This document shows, piece after piece, positions 22,101 through 29,178 of a stretch of DNA of 31,014 nucleotides; the stretch's first letter is position 1; each line of letters starts with the position of its first letter. The stretch is from the IMG/VR virus record IMGVR_UViG_3300044626_000781, positions 1-31,014 of that record; one strand, given 5' to 3'. The position numbers and the translations under genes are program-made. Under the pieces are notes generated by a model. That model saw nothing but the letters and a program-made list of their open reading frames with translations. It made no database searches and had not been told where the DNA came from. This DNA is from a virus.

Positions 22101-22643
22101 CAGGTTCCAGTTCCACACCACCCCGGCGCTGGCAGCGTACCCCGCGCTGTCAAACCGCTTGTAAATCAGGCCCACCTTCGTGGTCCCGCCTGCGGTGGAA
22201 GCGGTCACAGCCAGGGCCACGGTATTGTCCTGCAGCCGCTCGCACCCGCATACGTAGGTGTCATCCGTTGCGGTGTAGACCGTGGCGGGGATGCGTTCGT
22301 GCCTGCTGATGGCGGTGGGGGAATCCCAGCCCATCGTGGACAGGTGGCCCCCGGGAATCGAGTAGTTCGGGGACCACAGAAACCGGGCATCTTCCAGCCC
22401 GGGCATCCCGCCCCGGTTCGTGGTCACGGTCAGCGCGGGAAGCAGCCCTGCTGTGTTGGGCATGGTCCCGCTGGCTTCCACGGTCAGGCCCGTATTCCGG
22501 GTGGCCACGGGCACCCCGGGACGGGGGCCTGCTTCCGTGAAGCTGGAGTCCACCCGCTGCAGCCCCGAAGCCACGAAGCGGGGGTCAGGCAGCACGATGC
22601 CCCGGTAATCCTCGCCCGCCGCTTTGGATACATTCACGGCCAT
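19194..22643 (-). CDS. Large tail protein with Asp-box motifs, candidate receptor-binding protein
   Basis: 1149 residues, the largest gene, directly after the tape measure. The N-terminal half (about 80-520) has Asp-box-like motifs, STDLGHTF (305-312) and SNDGGATW (433-440), which suggest a sialidase-type beta-propeller. A following segment (about 570-720) reads like a LamG-type jelly roll. The C-terminal about 200 residues (from GRTMNWEPNFNL) look like a tail-attached beta domain. It is cysteine-bearing (CGCERLQ, CPDLCEL). The likely role is host surface binding, perhaps to glycans; no enzyme residues were identified. It starts three bases after the tape measure stop. Confidence 0.65.
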   Translation of the reverse strand: MAVNVSKAAGEDYRGIVLPDPRFVASGLQRVDSSFTEAGPRPGVPVATRNTGLTVEASGTMPNTAGLLPALTVTTNRGGMPGLEDARFLWSPNYSIPGGHLSTMGWDSPTAISRHERIPATVYTATDDTYVCGCERLQDNTVALAVTASTAGGTTKVGLIYKRFDSAGYAASAGVVWNWNLADAVTSLATGQTAAVVMGTACLLQLPEGRIHVYWVERVTSITTDQYYQVRLAYLDSPGGTLTLAGKPCLLQTIDATSTPGAGNAGFEIRRMRVAYDNGQMLLLLQGTAHNTTVTYVDTLWQYGSTDLGHTFSRVALDGTPVGAAPNDGGYLAGVGSTNGASWIDLRAARGGGFVVSYITAGVSMNLAIKRLGTAFTSWLDVTGQVLVTAINMGTLASNIVQSTNTALAVDETGQLAVLFQKDDSQKSGVFLSNDGGATWLTCNATLSTRNSNATAATYVPWWENGDPSFYPTGYSCTFQCGRLVVLTSFQTGTEQEPVTDRTKLYEIDLGGYTAACRSFKRSVELTHNMVQWDYVWLPVELLSTTTGWALAGTGSEVLTAGDYSTTTTTAGQTLTITTTNVAAVASGNQRTEGVFEVQVTAGNSRLEVLVGDGANLRRFWLEFSTTNFMVKDIAGGTTPYNAAAPAAAGWNQVLFSFDWATSRLCVYVRASATDTEVRPWQQALLDHSLASAAGATASRLRVDQPQDSTARWREVFWGSGAFGLPIRASSALGTPLFGRAWTSYPVHVYSGDGVRVAAVDGPAWDGDIHTITQRHDYGISNVFAEVAPSPRRTWRSTSTAQQDFTIKLDNSADPGAPLGSTVVVAAFNCNFPTLNVSYRDTSGGGTGGFTALGTLSMADGCTGLKWRRDGHTIQPNTAAGATSAGVYFTTNALADSHVLIADGGGSVVRTIQRNTEGSWTDLQRVRPRLYCADVLATDSATGTAGEIWWKDGVLIIHDCPDLCELKFTIPTGPTAEGYFEIGTLVVGHLAYFGKQYARGRTMNWEPNFNLTTARGGSRRAQQLGPTRRTVEFSWANENETDTSQLASNPPDVDYITSGGTNPVASPADTAFKVAGLVEIMAGAVTPCVYLSKVPVVSAETVDTLLVNRQQFMLGRIVSSPRVETVLGSEWHSKGEVVRVATVTFEEEV

Positions 22644-22646
22644 GTT

Positions 22647-24347
22647 CTAAGCCCTTCCCCTGCGTAGCTGTCCCACACGGTCCCCGCCCCGGATGGTGCG
22701 CGCCAGCGTTCCGTCCATTCCCAGATGGTCCGCGATGAAGTATTCGAAGGCCCGGTGTTTGTAGACCACCACCCCGCGTCCAGCGCTGCTGGCAGGCTGC
22801 TGGCCCGCGTTCGCTGCGTTGATGGTGGCATCCCCCAGCGTCCGCCTGCCCTGCCCAGACAGCACGGCTTCCCCTGCCCGCAGCGTGGCGGGGGTTTCAT
22901 CGGGGGCCATGCCACCCGTGTGCAGCTTCGGGGGCGGGCTGGCCACCACGCTGGCCACCGCGATAGCCCCCATCACACCCGCCACGATAGCCCCGGGGAT
23001 GTTCCCGGTGGCCAGCTGGGCAGATACCCCCAGCGCAGCGTTCAGGACCGCTTCCGCCACGGACAGCGCATACTGCGCATCCCAGCGCTTCTGGGCTGCT
23101 TTCTTCCCTTCGTTCGTGCTGGTGTCAATGTTGGCCAGTTCCGCCTGCAACACGGTCTGAGCCAGCCCGATGATGGCGCTGGAAGTCTGCTGGGCCACGT
23201 TCAGCGCTTCTACGTGCTTCTGCTGAATCTGGGCCAGTTCCGCCGCATCCCGGGCAGCGGCTTCCGCCGCTTCCTGGTCATCCAGCGCCTGCAGCTTGTC
23301 CGCGTACTGCTGGCGGGCCTTCAGCTTCGCTTCCTGCAGTTCGGCATAGGCCCCGCTGTCCTTCGCATACAGGCGCTGCTGCTTCGTGAACTTCGCATCT
23401 TCAGCCCGCGCTTCCTGCACGATGGCTTCACGGGCAGTCTGCCCGCGCACCTGCACGCTGTTGATAAGGTCCGTGCTGGTCTGCAGCCGGGCAGCATCCA
23501 GCGCCTGCGCTTCCCGCACCGCAGCGCTGGCAGCCTTCAGGGCTGCAGCCCGGTCCCGGGTGGCTGCTGCGTCCGCCTTCGTGGCCACGGTGGTGGTGCC
23601 CAGCGTGGACGCATGTTCCCGGGTCAGCCGGTCAGTTTCGTACAGCTGCGCCGTGGCAGCCACGTAGGCTTTCCGGTGGGCCTTGACGATTTCTTCGCTG
23701 GCCCCCGTCTCTTTGTCCAGCCTCTTCGTGGCTTCGTATGCACCCTTCAGCGCGTCCAGCTGCTGCAGCAGGGCCACGGTGCCCTTGTCCGTTTCCCCCC
23801 GGGCCAGCTTGTTATCCGTGGCGATTGCCCGCACCTGGTCCGCGAAGGAATCGTACCCCTGGCTGGCCCGGGTAGCCGTGGCTGCAGCTGCGTCCATCTT
23901 CTTCGTGGCTTCATCCACTTCCGTGGACAGCAGGTGGTAGGCAGCGCCCACCGCAGCAATACCCGCCACCACCCCCAGAAAGACGGGGTTTGTGGCCATG
24001 GCCACCACCTGCGCCTTGATGGCCACGGTAACCGCGCCGATACCCCCCGCCATGGCGGACTGGGCCAGCGCTGCCACTTCCGCAGCCTGGGCCAGCTTGC
24101 CCAGCCCCTGCGCCATCCCCGCCGCTTCGGGGCTGATGGCGGACAGCGCCCCGCCCAGCTTCATGGCATTGCTGCCCGTCTGGTTCAGCGTCTTATCCGC
24201 CGCTTCCAGCCCCTTCGTGATGCCCTTTCCTGCAGCTTCCCCCTGCCCCTGCAGCTTCCCCAGGTCCGCATTGATGCGCGCCAGCGCAGCCTGCAGCCCC
24301 GCCGCGTCTGCCGTGAAGGTCAGGGTGACCTGTTTCGTGCTGCTCAT
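22647..24347 (-). CDS. Tail tape measure protein
   Basis: 566 residues. Long, alanine- and glutamine-rich, mostly helical, with a hydrophobic zone near 98-140 (AGGIGAVTVAI, PVFLGVVAGIAAVGAAYHLL) and a second in the C-terminal part (PGAIVAGVMGAIAVASVVA), typical of proteins that line the tail and enter the host membrane. The coiled-coil middle (AEDAKFTKQQRLYAKDSGAYAEL) supports this. At about 0.15 nm per residue it predicts a short tail, roughly 85 nm. No peptidase or lysozyme domain is seen. The ATG overlaps the previous stop (ATGA). Confidence 0.9.
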   Translation of the reverse strand: MSSTKQVTLTFTADAAGLQAALARINADLGKLQGQGEAAGKGITKGLEAADKTLNQTGSNAMKLGGALSAISPEAAGMAQGLGKLAQAAEVAALAQSAMAGGIGAVTVAIKAQVVAMATNPVFLGVVAGIAAVGAAYHLLSTEVDEATKKMDAAAATATRASQGYDSFADQVRAIATDNKLARGETDKGTVALLQQLDALKGAYEATKRLDKETGASEEIVKAHRKAYVAATAQLYETDRLTREHASTLGTTTVATKADAAATRDRAAALKAASAAVREAQALDAARLQTSTDLINSVQVRGQTAREAIVQEARAEDAKFTKQQRLYAKDSGAYAELQEAKLKARQQYADKLQALDDQEAAEAAARDAAELAQIQQKHVEALNVAQQTSSAIIGLAQTVLQAELANIDTSTNEGKKAAQKRWDAQYALSVAEAVLNAALGVSAQLATGNIPGAIVAGVMGAIAVASVVASPPPKLHTGGMAPDETPATLRAGEAVLSGQGRRTLGDATINAANAGQQPASSAGRGVVVYKHRAFEYFIADHLGMDGTLARTIRGGDRVGQLRRGRA

Positions 24348-24832
24348 CGTGACCCCCCGAAGCTGCGGGCCTGGGCCCGGGTACTACGTCCCCCGGGCAC
24401 CTTACGCGGTGCGGAAGGGGTTGACAAGTTCCGCTGGATTTCAGCCAGCAGGGCTGCTTCGAAGATGCGGGTGAACTTCACCACCGCAGCATCCCACACC
24501 ACTTCGTATTCCAGCACTTTCGTGCCCGCCCGGTGGACGTGGGCCACGTAGTAGTCCCCCTTCGGGGTGGTGGCTTCGTTCTTCACGTGCAACGCCGCTT
24601 CGCTTTCCGTGCTGGAAACGGTGGCGGTCCACTTCCGCTGTGACACCAGCCGGGGGGCCCCAGGGGGCCTGCCTTTGTATTCCCAGCCCGTCCATTCATC
24701 CTTCACGAACGCCAGCACTTCGTCCCGGTATTTGTGCAGCACCGCCACTTCTGAATCCACCAGCTTCCGCTGAAGGGAATCCAGGTCCAGCGTGGTGCTG
24801 ACCTGAACCCGGGCGGACGGACGCTTAGCCAC
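24344..24832 (-). CDS. gp10-like minor tail/connector protein
   Basis: 162 residues. N-terminal helices, then a beta core (WTATVSSTESEAALHVKNEA, GDYYVAHVHRAGTKVLEYEVV) and a C-terminal helix and basic tail. The layout resembles HK97 gp10-type proteins at the head-tail or tail-completion joint, like its upstream neighbour, so the pair may be diverged duplicates. It lies between the chaperones and the tape measure, an uncommon place. It overlaps the neighbours on each side. Confidence 0.55.
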   Translation of the reverse strand: MAKRPSARVQVSTTLDLDSLQRKLVDSEVAVLHKYRDEVLAFVKDEWTGWEYKGRPPGAPRLVSQRKWTATVSSTESEAALHVKNEATTPKGDYYVAHVHRAGTKVLEYEVVWDAAVVKFTRIFEAALLAEIQRNLSTPSAPRKVPGGRSTRAQARSFGGSR

Positions 24833-25295
24833 CCAGCACCGCCCGCAGCTGGTCCAGATAGCTGCGCTTCCCCTTCCGCTGCAGGATGGTGTTCACGCTG
24901 GCCCCCGTGCGGGCCAGTTCCGCCTGCGTGGACTGGATGGCAGCCCGCAGCGCGGGCAGCATCCGGTCTATCCAGCGGTCCAGAATGTCAGGGACTTCCC
25001 CTTCCGCCAGCGGGGTTTCTTCCCCGCTGCGGTGGACGAACTCCGCATAGTCCACCAGATTCTCCACAGTGAAGCCCACGCTGCCCACGTGGCCATCCAC
25101 GAACCATTCCCAGTTATCGCGGCTGTTCCCGGTATCCACAGGCCACATAGCCGTGATTTCCTGCACCGCCCCCAGCACGTAAGCGCTGATAACGTCCGTT
25201 TCTTCCAGCGTAAGCTGGCGGGGCTGGCCACCGTTTACCTGCAGGATGAAGGTTTCCACGGACTGCAGGTGGTAGGGGTAGGTTACGCCAGCCAT
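24825..25295 (-). CDS. gp10-like minor tail/connector protein
   Basis: 156 residues. The central part, WPVDTGNSRDNWEWFVDG followed by GFTVENLVDYAEFVHR, is the recognisable signature: HK97 gp10-type proteins share a PVDTGxLRxSxxxxV and YAxxVExGT pattern. A long C-terminal helix follows. It would join tail or neck parts. The ATG (25293-25295) overlaps the stop of the frameshifted chaperone product (TGATG). Confidence 0.65.
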   Translation of the reverse strand: MAGVTYPYHLQSVETFILQVNGGQPRQLTLEETDVISAYVLGAVQEITAMWPVDTGNSRDNWEWFVDGHVGSVGFTVENLVDYAEFVHRSGEETPLAEGEVPDILDRWIDRMLPALRAAIQSTQAELARTGASVNTILQRKGKRSYLDQLRAVLGG

Positions 25296-25552
25296 CAGTC
25301 CCCGCCCCCCAGGTAGTCATTGACTTCCGCATCGTGGCTACCGGGCCCCGCCGGGGCGGGGGTGTGCAGCATGTTGTGCAGCTGCACCTGGTCCCGCAGA
25401 GATGCCGGGGCAAGCGACTGCAGCGCCCCTGCGGGGCTGCGGCGGGCGAGGATGTAGGCCAGCAGTTCCACCAGTTCATCATCCGGTAGGGTGAAGGGGT
25501 CACGGGTTCCATAGCGGGCCAGCCCCGCTTCGGTCAGCTGGTAGTCAAGCCC
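25295..25552 (-). CDS. Frameshift extension of the tail assembly chaperone (T-like)
   Basis: A well-formed 85-codon frame in the -1 register relative to the upstream chaperone. It reads GLDYQLTEAGLARYGTRDP and then a helix DDELVELLAYILARR, uses the genome's usual GAA and CTG codons, and ends by overlapping the next start. It has no ATG, GTG or TTG near its beginning; the first candidates fall well inside the conserved-looking part. So it is most simply made as a fusion by programmed -1 frameshifting, as in lambda gpG-gpT. No perfect slippery heptamer is present; TTTCGGG (25564-25570 on the minus strand) and GGAGGGC near 25549-25555 are candidate slip sites. Confidence 0.65.
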   Translation of the reverse strand, partial: GLDYQLTEAGLARYGTRDPFTLPDDELVELLAYILARRSPAGALQSLAPASLRDQVQLHNMLHTPAPAGPGSHDAEVNDYLGGGD

Positions 25553-26007
25553 TCCGTGTGGACCCCGAAATACTCGGCACGCGCTTCCGCCATCACAGCA
25601 AGGGACTGGCGGTGCAGGAACCCTTCCTGCACTTTGCTGAACAGGTCCACGATTTCCATGAGGTTCCAGCCAGCTTCCTGCAGCTCTTCCGCCACCGCTG
25701 CCCCGAAGGCAGCCAGCCCGGCGGGGGTCAGGTCCGTGGGCTGCGGGGTGTCCAGCTTGCTGTTCAGGTCTGCCCAGCAGACCCCGATAACGGCACCAGC
25801 GCAGGGCAGCAGCGTGGCGTAGCGTTCCTGCAGGGGGCGGGTGTCCCCCCCGGGGTCCACGTACTCGGCGCTGGTGTAGAGTGCCACGCGGGCCCCCACC
25901 CCGTAGAACGGATGCCTGCAGACCACCGGGCCCCGGGCGCTGGCTGCGGTCCAGTACCGGTGGTTCGTTTCAGGCGGGGCGGGCAGGGGCTTCGGGCGGG
26001 GGGTCAT
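25534..26007 (-). CDS. Tail assembly chaperone (G-like)
   Basis: 157 residues, upstream of the tape measure region. Mixed N-terminal part, then acidic helices (LAAFGAAVAEELQEAGWNLMEIVDLF, HRQSLAVMAEARAEYFGV), the usual look of the small chaperone that coats the tape measure before tube polymerisation. Its last codons overlap an 85-codon -1 frame that would give a longer fusion. The ATG at 26005-26007 overlaps the previous stop (ATGA). The assignment depends on position and on the frameshift pattern rather than on sequence family. Confidence 0.6.
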   Translation of the reverse strand: MTPRPKPLPAPPETNHRYWTAASARGPVVCRHPFYGVGARVALYTSAEYVDPGGDTRPLQERYATLLPCAGAVIGVCWADLNSKLDTPQPTDLTPAGLAAFGAAVAEELQEAGWNLMEIVDLFSKVQEGFLHRQSLAVMAEARAEYFGVHTEGLTTS

Positions 26008-26375
26008 TCGGAATCCGTGGGTTGGAGGGTGAGCAGGGACGGGGGTTCCCGCGTGACCGCAGGGAAGCCATCCAGCACGGGCTGGACGGGGTGCGCGTAG
26101 CAGCGGGTGGGGTCGCGCCCATCCCGCACCACCAGCACGTCCCAGTCCCGGGGGCTGGGGATGCCATCCACCCGGGTCAGCAGCAGGCTGCGCCGCTTCA
26201 GCAGCCACTTGATCCGTGCTTTCAGCGCGTAGTCCACGCGGTGGAAGGGGACGCAGGTGCGCCACCCGGGCCAGGTGGCATCCAGTTCAGCGTCCAGCTG
26301 GACCACCCGCGCCAGTACGTGGGGCGGGAAGTCCGCGTGGGACTCAGTGACGGGGGGGATGGTGGTAGACGCCAT
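26004..26375 (-). CDS. Unknown tail-region protein
   Basis: 123 residues. Two helical, basic segments (LARVVQLDAELDATW, YALKARIKWLLKRRSLLL) then a beta part (DWDVLVVRDGRDPTRCYAHP). No family recognised. It lies between the tube proteins and the chaperone and is coupled to the latter by ATGA. It begins with the CTCCGGAG ribosome-binding element at nine bases, also used by the portal gene, suggesting strong initiation. Confidence 0.65.
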   Translation of the reverse strand: MASTTIPPVTESHADFPPHVLARVVQLDAELDATWPGWRTCVPFHRVDYALKARIKWLLKRRSLLLTRVDGIPSPRDWDVLVVRDGRDPTRCYAHPVQPVLDGFPAVTREPPSLLTLQPTDSE

Positions 26376-26407
26376 GGGGGCGAACTCCGGAGGGAAGGCG
26401 GGAAGGG

Positions 26408-26953
26408 CTACGCGCTGCGCCCGATAACGAGCAAGTCCCAGGTGTTGGTGCTGCCCGCCACCCCGCTGGTGGTCACCCGCAGCACGTCCCCCGTGCCAGC
26501 GGTCACGGGCACGCCGTCTTTCGCGTACAGCACCAGCCAGCTGTCGGGGGCCACGATGCTGCCCTGGTCAGCGTCCGCAGCTGCATCCGCAGGCCAGAAG
26601 CCCCGGCTGCTGGCCAGTCGCCCGAAGCCGTTCGTGGCGTGGGGGCCCACGTCCAGGTACGCCAGCGCGGTGGTGCGCTTGTTGCGCACCGCAATCAGGC
26701 AGACTTCCACGAAGGTGAGAGTGGTCCCGAAGCTGTCAAACAGCGACCCCGCCAGGTCGTAGCTGGTGACCGTGGAAGCAGCCACGCCGGAAGCGGTGGT
26801 GGCGTACACCAGGTCAGCCTGGCCATCAGCGGTGCCCGTGGTCAGGTCCAGCAGCACGTGGAAGTTGGACGGAATGACCCCCGCGCGGATGCCGGCGGAA
26901 AGCAGTTCCTGGGCGCGGATGTCAACGGCGATGCGGGCGGATGCGGTTCCCAT
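26408..26953 (-). CDS. Tail-tube-associated structural protein
   Basis: 181 residues directly after the tail tube gene. Beta-rich, with helix AVDIRAQELLSAGI at the start, then YDLAGSLFDSFGTTLTFVEVCLIAVRN and a C-terminal strand pair GDVLRVTTSG and TWDLLVIGRS. I recall similar small proteins in phage tail modules, but the role (tube decoration, second tube or inner protein) is not known. AAGGAAG precedes the start. No membrane segment. Confidence 0.6.
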   Translation of the reverse strand: MGTASARIAVDIRAQELLSAGIRAGVIPSNFHVLLDLTTGTADGQADLVYATTASGVAASTVTSYDLAGSLFDSFGTTLTFVEVCLIAVRNKRTTALAYLDVGPHATNGFGRLASSRGFWPADAAADADQGSIVAPDSWLVLYAKDGVPVTAGTGDVLRVTTSGVAGSTNTWDLLVIGRSA

Positions 26954-26965
26954 AGGGGGTCTTCC

Positions 26966-27472
26966 TTACGAAAGGGTGGGGCGGACAGCGTGGCTGGTGA
27001 AGGAAGCGTCCACGGTGTTGGGGTCACCTTCTTTCGCGTTCGCACGGAACACACTGAAGGGGAACGCCACGGACTTGTCCGCTTCCCCGAAGGGGGAACC
27101 GTCAATGGTCAGCGTGATGGTGAGGGTGAACACGTCCGAAGCGCTGCCCATCGTGGACACCCAGGTGGTAGCCACGTACTTGGAAGCGTAGCGGTGGGCC
27201 ACGTCCAGCAGCGTGGCGTAGGTGCCTGCCGTGTCGCCCAGGTCACGCAGGAACGCGCTGAAACTGCCCGTCATCGCCTGTTCATCCCCGATGCGCAGGG
27301 ACGGGGTGGCCCCGATTACCCCCCGGTCCAGGAACATGTTCACGGTGTAGTCCGGGACATTGTAACTGAAGTCACCCGGTTCATAGGCCACGGTGTAGGT
27401 GTTGACTGCGCCGGAATCGGCCAGAAGAATCTGACCGTCTCGCTTGACACGGACTACGGTGCTTTCAGGCAT
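26966..27472 (-). CDS. Major tail tube protein
   Basis: 168 residues. The segment MPESTVVRVKRDGQILLADSG, followed by YEPGDFSYNVPDYTVNMFLDRG, and the later beta strands (DVFTLTITLTIDGS) match the general plan of small siphovirus tube subunits. Size and position, after head completion genes and before the chaperones, agree. GAGG precedes the ATG and a promoter-like element (27497-27524) lies just upstream, consistent with high demand for this protein. Confidence 0.75.
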   Translation of the reverse strand: MPESTVVRVKRDGQILLADSGAVNTYTVAYEPGDFSYNVPDYTVNMFLDRGVIGATPSLRIGDEQAMTGSFSAFLRDLGDTAGTYATLLDVAHRYASKYVATTWVSTMGSASDVFTLTITLTIDGSPFGEADKSVAFPFSVFRANAKEGDPNTVDASFTSHAVRPTLS

Positions 27473-27496
27473 GGCGGAACCTCAGAAGGTGGGGGG

Positions 27497-27524
27497 AGTA
27501 TAGCGCGCATCAGGCCCAGGTGAA
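27497..27524 (-). promoter_or_regulatory. Candidate promoter before the tail tube gene
   Basis: On the minus strand: TTCACC (27519-27524), 16-base spacer, TATACT (27497-27502). The -10 is five of six to consensus and the -35 four of six. It lies over the end of the previous gene, 25 bases from the tube start codon. Confidence 0.45.
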
Positions 27525-27929
27525 GTCCTGGTCCACGCGGAAGGTCAGGTCTACCACCAGGTGTTCCCGGGCAGCGGACAGGGTGGTGGTGGTCTGCAGG
27601 TACGTGACCCGGATGAAGTCAAAGGCATCACCCGCCTGCATGGCCCGCATCACCCGTTCCTGGATGTCCAGGCAGGCCAGCTGGCTTTCGTGCTGGTCTA
27701 GTGGTTTCAGCACCTTCACGAAGGTCACGGTAAGGGTGTGGTCCAGGCGCATCACAGCGTCCGCCCCGCCCCGGTACTGCTGAGTATTCACGGTCTGCAG
27801 GTCCAGCGTGAAGGCCAGGTCCACAATGTTCTTCGGCATGGCTGCAGCGCTGAAGACGCTGGGGGACAGCTTCAGCCCGGTGCTGGTCAGCACGGCCACC
27901 ACTTCCACCAGCATGGCCCGCAGCGTCAT
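27510..27929 (-). CDS. Tail terminator/completion protein candidate
   Basis: 139 residues from ATG 27929. A first helix (MTLRAMLVEVVAVLTSTGL), a beta core (IVDLAFTLDLQTVNT, LDHTLTVTFVKVL), a helix (LACLDIQERVMRAM) and a final strand (HLVVDLTFRVDQDF) resemble phage tail terminator proteins, which cap the tube. It lies between connector and tube genes, the right place. A GTG at 27944 or the longer GTG at 27974 would overlap the previous gene; I chose the only ATG. Confidence 0.6.
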   Translation of the reverse strand: MTLRAMLVEVVAVLTSTGLKLSPSVFSAAAMPKNIVDLAFTLDLQTVNTQQYRGGADAVMRLDHTLTVTFVKVLKPLDQHESQLACLDIQERVMRAMQAGDAFDFIRVTYLQTTTTLSAAREHLVVDLTFRVDQDFTWA

Positions 27930-27936
27930 GCTGGAT

Positions 27937-28695
27937 TCAGCCACGGGGCCACCCCACGCCACCGCCCAGCACACCCCACCGGGGGGTGTTGGTGTAGATC
28001 ACAGGGACCGCTGCCACGCTGTCCACCGCACCCGCCCGCTGGTTGGACTGGCTTTCATCGTACTCCAGGCGCAGCATCGTGAAGGCCCGGTCAGCCGCTT
28101 CCCGGTGTTCCGCTGCCTTAGCCTGATACCGCCCGTCGCCCATGTAGGTGTCCAGGTCGGCGAAGATGAAGGCCAGCGTGGTTTCCAGCGTGGTGTCCTT
28201 CAGGGCCCAGCTGTTCATAATCAGGTATGGCCTGCGCCCATCCTGCAGCAGCCGCCCCTGCACGCTCGCCCAGGCTTCATCAATGAAGCCCTGGAAGTTC
28301 ACGATGCTGGCAGGCTTCAGATTGTTCAGGTCCGTAACCCGCCGCAACAGCATGGCTTCATTGACTACGTTGTACAGGCTGCGCAGGCACAGATAGCAAT
28401 CCCTGCGGATGGTTTCCACCACACCATCCACGGTCAGGGCCCATTCTTCCTGCCACGCATCGGACAGGGAAGTGGTGGAAGGGATGGACGCAGCTGCCAC
28501 GGTGTAGGTGGCCACGTTGCCCGTGACCGTTACGGCACCCGTGACCACCACCACCTTGCTGCCATCGTACAGGGTGAAGGTGCCCGCGCTGGGGGCGGTG
28601 GGGGTGCTTCCCCCCGCATACACGGGCATGGTCAGCACTGCAGTCTTCGCACGTTCCAGGAACGTGGGCAGGCTGAAGTCCGTGCTGATGGCCAT
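27937..28695 (-). CDS. Head-tail connector (adaptor) protein
   Basis: 252 residues. The first half is beta-rich (TFTLYDGSKVVVVTGAVTVTG), the second helical with VVNEAMLLRRVTDLNN, FQGFIDEAWASVQGRLLQ and LKDTTLETTLAFIFADL, which fits adaptor-type connectors below the portal. Upstream, on the minus strand, a 7-bp hairpin (28715-28732) and GGAG ten bases before the ATG separate it from the preceding gene. The assignment is from pattern and position. Confidence 0.6.
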   Translation of the reverse strand: MAISTDFSLPTFLERAKTAVLTMPVYAGGSTPTAPSAGTFTLYDGSKVVVVTGAVTVTGNVATYTVAAASIPSTTSLSDAWQEEWALTVDGVVETIRRDCYLCLRSLYNVVNEAMLLRRVTDLNNLKPASIVNFQGFIDEAWASVQGRLLQDGRRPYLIMNSWALKDTTLETTLAFIFADLDTYMGDGRYQAKAAEHREAADRAFTMLRLEYDESQSNQRAGAVDSVAAVPVIYTNTPRWGVLGGGVGWPRG

Positions 28696-28714
28696 GGTGT
28701 AAGCGCTCCAGGAA

Positions 28715-28732
28715 AGCTGGGAACCCCCAGCT
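28715..28732 (-). terminator. Hairpin between two virion genes
   Basis: AGCTGGG (28715-28721) pairs with CCCAGCT (28726-28732) around AACC. It sits in a 77-base gap after the 133-residue protein gene, one of the few gaps in the late arm. There is no T-run; partial termination or mRNA protection is possible. Confidence 0.45.
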
Positions 28733-28772
28733 GGTCAACCCACGAAGCCCAGAAGGGGGCCCCAGCCGGAAA

Positions 28773-29174
28773 CTACCAGAGAAGGTCCGAAGTCAGCACG
28801 ATGGTGGTAAGGATGTTGCCGGTGGTGCCCGTGGTGCCGTTCGCTGCAGACCGCCCGAATAGCACCCCATTCTGCACACTGAAGTGTGCGTTATCGGGGG
28901 TGTTGCGGGTGACCGCAGCGGCTGCGCCGTTTGCAAACACCGTGTCCGTGGACGTGGTGCCCGTGGCCTCCTGCACGATGGGGTCCACCGTGGTGGCGGA
29001 CCCGTCCCCCGGAGTCAGCTTGCACTTGTGATAGTGCAGCGTGCCCATCACCCCCACCTGGGCGGACCATTCATCCGTGGCCCCAGTCACCCCGGTTTCC
29101 GTGATGGTCAGGACCAGGTACTGCACCCCTGCCGCGTGCTTCGTGGTGGTGGTGATGGCTGCAGCGTATGCCAT
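28773..29174 (-). CDS. Unknown virion-region protein, decoration-like
   Basis: 133 residues, rich in Thr, Ala and Gly with alternating hydrophobic residues (VQYLVLTITETG, GVMGTLHYHKCKLTPGDG, NILTTIVLTSDLLW), typical of beta-sandwich decoration or outer capsid proteins. No family recognised. The start uses the GCGGAGTAGCCCC site, which includes the stop codon of the previous gene. Confidence 0.6.
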   Translation of the reverse strand: MAYAAAITTTTKHAAGVQYLVLTITETGVTGATDEWSAQVGVMGTLHYHKCKLTPGDGSATTVDPIVQEATGTTSTDTVFANGAAAAVTRNTPDNAHFSVQNGVLFGRSAANGTTGTTGNILTTIVLTSDLLW

Positions 29175-29178
29175 GGGG

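Noticed and set aside
17610-22667. A 1685-codon open frame on the plus strand, antisense to two tail genes
   Set aside because: It is the mirror of real minus-strand genes. Strong codon bias and high GC remove stop codons from one antisense frame. Its protein is histidine-, proline- and glycine-rich with no fold, and it has no start context.
25114-25512. 132-codon minus-strand frame in the chaperone region
   Set aside because: Its sequence is rich in Cys, Trp and Pro with wrong codon use. The frame one register away gives the plausible chaperone extension ending exactly at the next start.
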